A stretch of 64,000 nt of DNA from an uncultured bacterium (lineage in GTDB: Bacteria; Cyanobacteriota; Vampirovibrionia; Gastranaerophilales; Gastranaerophilaceae): positions 124,001 through 188,000 of the forward strand of contig CADAJP010000002.1 in the NCBI GenBank assembly GCA_902788345.1, read 5' to 3'. The translations under genes were made by a program, and so were the position numbers. Of this stretch, positions 61,710 to 64,000 are shown piece by piece. Numbering within the stretch: position 1 is the stretch's first letter; the number at the start of each line of letters is the position of its first letter. The notes beneath the pieces are model-generated. The model did not search any database. It had not been told where the DNA came from and saw nothing but the letters and a program-made list of their open reading frames with translations.

Positions 61710-62225
61710 ATGTGCGTTTTCAAACAAATAAAAACTATACCTGACGAAAATTTTTGCTACATTCCCGAAATTCTTAAATGTTTTAACAAATTTTCAAAAT
61801 TTTTGCATGACGATTTTACCAAAAATGACGGCGTTGCATATATAACAAATGCTCTGCCGTATTTGTGGGCAATTTGTGATGTTAAAAATCATTTTATGGG
61901 ATTTGTTATATTGGACAATTTTACCGGTAATTATAATCAAAAATTCAGTGCAGAAATCAGTGTATGCTTTCACCCAAAAGCTTGGGGAAGTTATACAAGA
62001 TACTGTGCAAAGATTTTCTTAAAAAAATGCTTTGACGAATTTGGACTCTATAAAATTAAAGCTCAAATTTTTTCTGATAATTACAGGGTTAAACGACTTT
62101 TAAAATCTGCAGGTTTTAAACCTGAAGCTATTATACCAAATGAAACAGTAAGAAATGGGAAAGTGCAAAATATTGAAATGTATGCAATATACAGAAATTA
62201 CTATTATAAAAATGAGGAAATTTAA
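61710..62225 (+). CDS. GNAT-family acetyltransferase (RimJ-like)
   Basis: This 171-residue protein contains the GNAT fold pattern: FVILDNFTGNYNQKFSAEIS for strands 4-5, HPKAWGSYTRYCAKIFLKKC near the acetyl-CoA site, and LYKIKAQIFSDNYRVKRLLK with SAGFKPEA at the end. Members transfer acetyl from acetyl-CoA to proteins or small molecules. Position between terminase and portal genes is unusual. It is 3 bases after the previous gene. Confidence 0.82.
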   Translation: MCVFKQIKTIPDENFCYIPEILKCFNKFSKFLHDDFTKNDGVAYITNALPYLWAICDVKNHFMGFVILDNFTGNYNQKFSAEISVCFHPKAWGSYTRYCAKIFLKKCFDEFGLYKIKAQIFSDNYRVKRLLKSAGFKPEAIIPNETVRNGKVQNIEMYAIYRNYYYKNEEI

Positions 62226-62226
62226 A

Positions 62227-63876
62227 ATGATTAATACCAATTTTCAACAAACACTTACACCTGCACAATCACACAATGAACAGGCAATAGTAAATGACAT
62301 TATTTCAAAATATGACCGCTACAACGATTTAAGAAGTTCACAAAGAGCAGATAACAGGCTGATTTCTTATGCAATATACAATGCAAACATTCCGCGCATA
62401 AACGACTGGAATTGCCATATAGAACTGCCCGAAATCTATGAACTTGCACAAACACTTAAATCCCACATAGTACAAAATCTTTATTCTCACCCTGACGGCA
62501 TGTTTGATGTATCAGGAAGTGATTACAAATCTCAAAAATTTGCGAACAGACAAAAGGCAATGCTTGTTGATATATTTGAAAGAATGAAAATTGAAAATGA
62601 AATGGAAAAGATTATTGATTCTGTTGTCGAAACAGGAGAAGTAACACTTTTTGCAGGCTGGGAAACAAAAACACAAAAAATCAGACGTGCAATAACACTC
62701 GAAGAACAGGCACAGACAAATAACGAAAATGTCTTTCTTGTAGAGGACAAAATTATTTATGACAACCCTAAAGTAAAATTTATTAACTACGAAGATTTTG
62801 TTTTTGACATCAATAGTGCTGATTGCTGGGATTCATGCCCCAAAATTTACAGAACTTATCAAACTTATGACGATATTGTTTCAAACAAATCCAATAATTG
62901 TCTGAATATTGAAAAACTGGAAATACTGAAAGGAGTGGTGGCAGATAAAAAAGATAAAAAGTTTTCAAAATATTCTATACCAAAATTAGAAATACTTGAG
63001 TATTGGGGAGATATAGAACTTCCTTCCGGACAAATACTGAAAAATCAACTTATTTCAATAGCAGGAAGAAGTGTAATAATAAGATTTGAAGATAATCCGT
63101 TTATTATTAATCCGTTTATACACGCAAACATTATTGAAAACCCTTCAACACGCAGAGGAATTTCACCGTTAAGAGTGGCTATGATATTAAATAACATCTC
63201 ATCAACCATTCTCAATAAACAGCTTGATGCACTTGCACTGATGATGAATCCGCCATATCTTGCACCGAAAGGCTGTTTTAAAGGAACACAGGATGTTAGT
63301 CCGGGTAAAATTATTGAATATGATTCAGCCCTGATGACAACAACTCCAACCCCGTTGTCTTTTGACAAAGCAATGACAGGCTGGGATTTTTTAAGTTATT
63401 TCAAAACAACAACAGAAAGTGCAACAGGAATATTTAAAAACATGGCAGGTAATATTCAGACACAAGACCGTACAGCAACAGAAATAAACTACTCCGTAAA
63501 CGGTCAGGAGGCAAGACTGAATATGATTTTGGAATCAATAAACCGTAAAATTATTATACCGATGGTTGAAAAAACCGCACAACTTGTTTCCTATTTCAAG
63601 ATAGGTAAAGAAAGTATCCTGATTAGTGATCATGGAAAGACTGATTTTGTAGATATTGATGATGAGATAAGAAACTCAAATTATATTTATCATTATGGCG
63701 ATCGAAAAGCCTCATTTGAGCGAAAATCCAAATTTAAAGAACTGTTTGAAATCATGAGTAATTTTATTCAGATTCCGGAAGTAGCACAAAAAATCAACTG
63801 GCTTGAATGTTTCAAATTCTCACTTGAGCAGTATGGTGTAGAGAATTCTAACAACTTTTTAAAAGAAGAAGAATAA
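62227..63876 (+). CDS. Phage portal protein
   Basis: I start at 62227 (MINTNFQQTLTPAQSHNEQA) after GAGGAAAT. The 549 residues have the portal plan of short-tailed phages: an opening helix with YDRYNDLRSSQRADNR, a central wing (VETGEVTLFAGWE, DFVFDIN), a stem region (RRGISPLRVAMILNNISSTI then LNKQLDALALMMNPP) and the crown. It forms the dodecameric ring through which DNA enters the head. It is the last gene seen before the window edge. Confidence 0.86.
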   Translation: MINTNFQQTLTPAQSHNEQAIVNDIISKYDRYNDLRSSQRADNRLISYAIYNANIPRINDWNCHIELPEIYELAQTLKSHIVQNLYSHPDGMFDVSGSDYKSQKFANRQKAMLVDIFERMKIENEMEKIIDSVVETGEVTLFAGWETKTQKIRRAITLEEQAQTNNENVFLVEDKIIYDNPKVKFINYEDFVFDINSADCWDSCPKIYRTYQTYDDIVSNKSNNCLNIEKLEILKGVVADKKDKKFSKYSIPKLEILEYWGDIELPSGQILKNQLISIAGRSVIIRFEDNPFIINPFIHANIIENPSTRRGISPLRVAMILNNISSTILNKQLDALALMMNPPYLAPKGCFKGTQDVSPGKIIEYDSALMTTTPTPLSFDKAMTGWDFLSYFKTTTESATGIFKNMAGNIQTQDRTATEINYSVNGQEARLNMILESINRKIIIPMVEKTAQLVSYFKIGKESILISDHGKTDFVDIDDEIRNSNYIYHYGDRKASFERKSKFKELFEIMSNFIQIPEVAQKINWLECFKFSLEQYGVENSNNFLKEEE

Positions 63877-63893
63877 ATTTATTTTAATAATTT

Positions 63894-63912
63894 TGTGTGG
63901 AATTATCACACA
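63894..63912. other. Short hairpin after the portal gene
   Basis: TGTGTG (63894-63899) and CACACA (63907-63912) pair. A GC-rich GGGCGGGTTGGCGGG follows rather than a T-run, so it is a weak terminator at best. Confidence 0.35.
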
Positions 63913-64000
63913 GGGCGGGTTGGCGGGATTTTAACTAAAATATCTATTGAAAAAAGATTTATACACTAAATATTTAATAAAATCATCAACAGGAAAATAT

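Overview
The window is a low-GC bacterial chromosome segment. It carries ordinary housekeeping genes (trmD, rimM, dtd, recA, pth, tig-clpP-clpX, rpsP, leuS, rpmE), an LdpA-type two-cluster ferredoxin otherwise known from cyanobacteria, and a secreted three-SLH-domain protein. This suggests a non-photosynthetic relative of Cyanobacteria (Melainabacteria/Vampirovibrionia, most likely the gut order Gastranaerophilales). The placement is inferred from gene content; no rRNA or tRNA gene was found in the window.

Layout. (1) About 1-22000 is accessory DNA. It starts with a leftward group: an SNF2 helicase cut by the window edge, two membrane proteins that overlap, and an unknown protein. Next come a very small tyrosine recombinase and a leftward run of nine genes under an XRE regulator, with three WG-repeat proteins, an SMC-like ATPase, a PPP-type phosphatase and four unrecognised proteins. 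A divergent rightward run holds small beta-rich and membrane proteins. A 650-base structured non-coding block and a full-length tyrosine integrase close the island. (2) About 22050-55100 is core chromosome. It includes lineage-type proteins of unknown role: a disordered zinc-finger protein in the rimM-trmD operon, a 747-residue protein with helical ends, a helicase with membrane segments, and small proteins sharing an N-terminal F-x-G motif. (3) About 55340-64000 is a short-tailed-phage-like virion cluster (amidase, DNA-stabilisation/tail protein, P22-type coat protein, holin-like, scaffold-like, adaptor, small terminase, GNAT, portal). All genes are on the + strand, but their order is roughly the reverse of the usual packaging-head-tail-lysis order. 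The right edge cuts this cluster before any large terminase is seen.

How the parts may work together. The XRE gene lies between two divergent operons. A palindrome overlaps the -10 and start region of the rightward promoter, so one repressor could control both sides. Neither operon matches a system I can name. The left-end helicase group, the WG-repeat operon and the two recombinases look like nested mobile cargo. An 11-base direct repeat brackets the recombinase plus WG cluster and could mark its ends. All functional statements about these accessory genes are inference.
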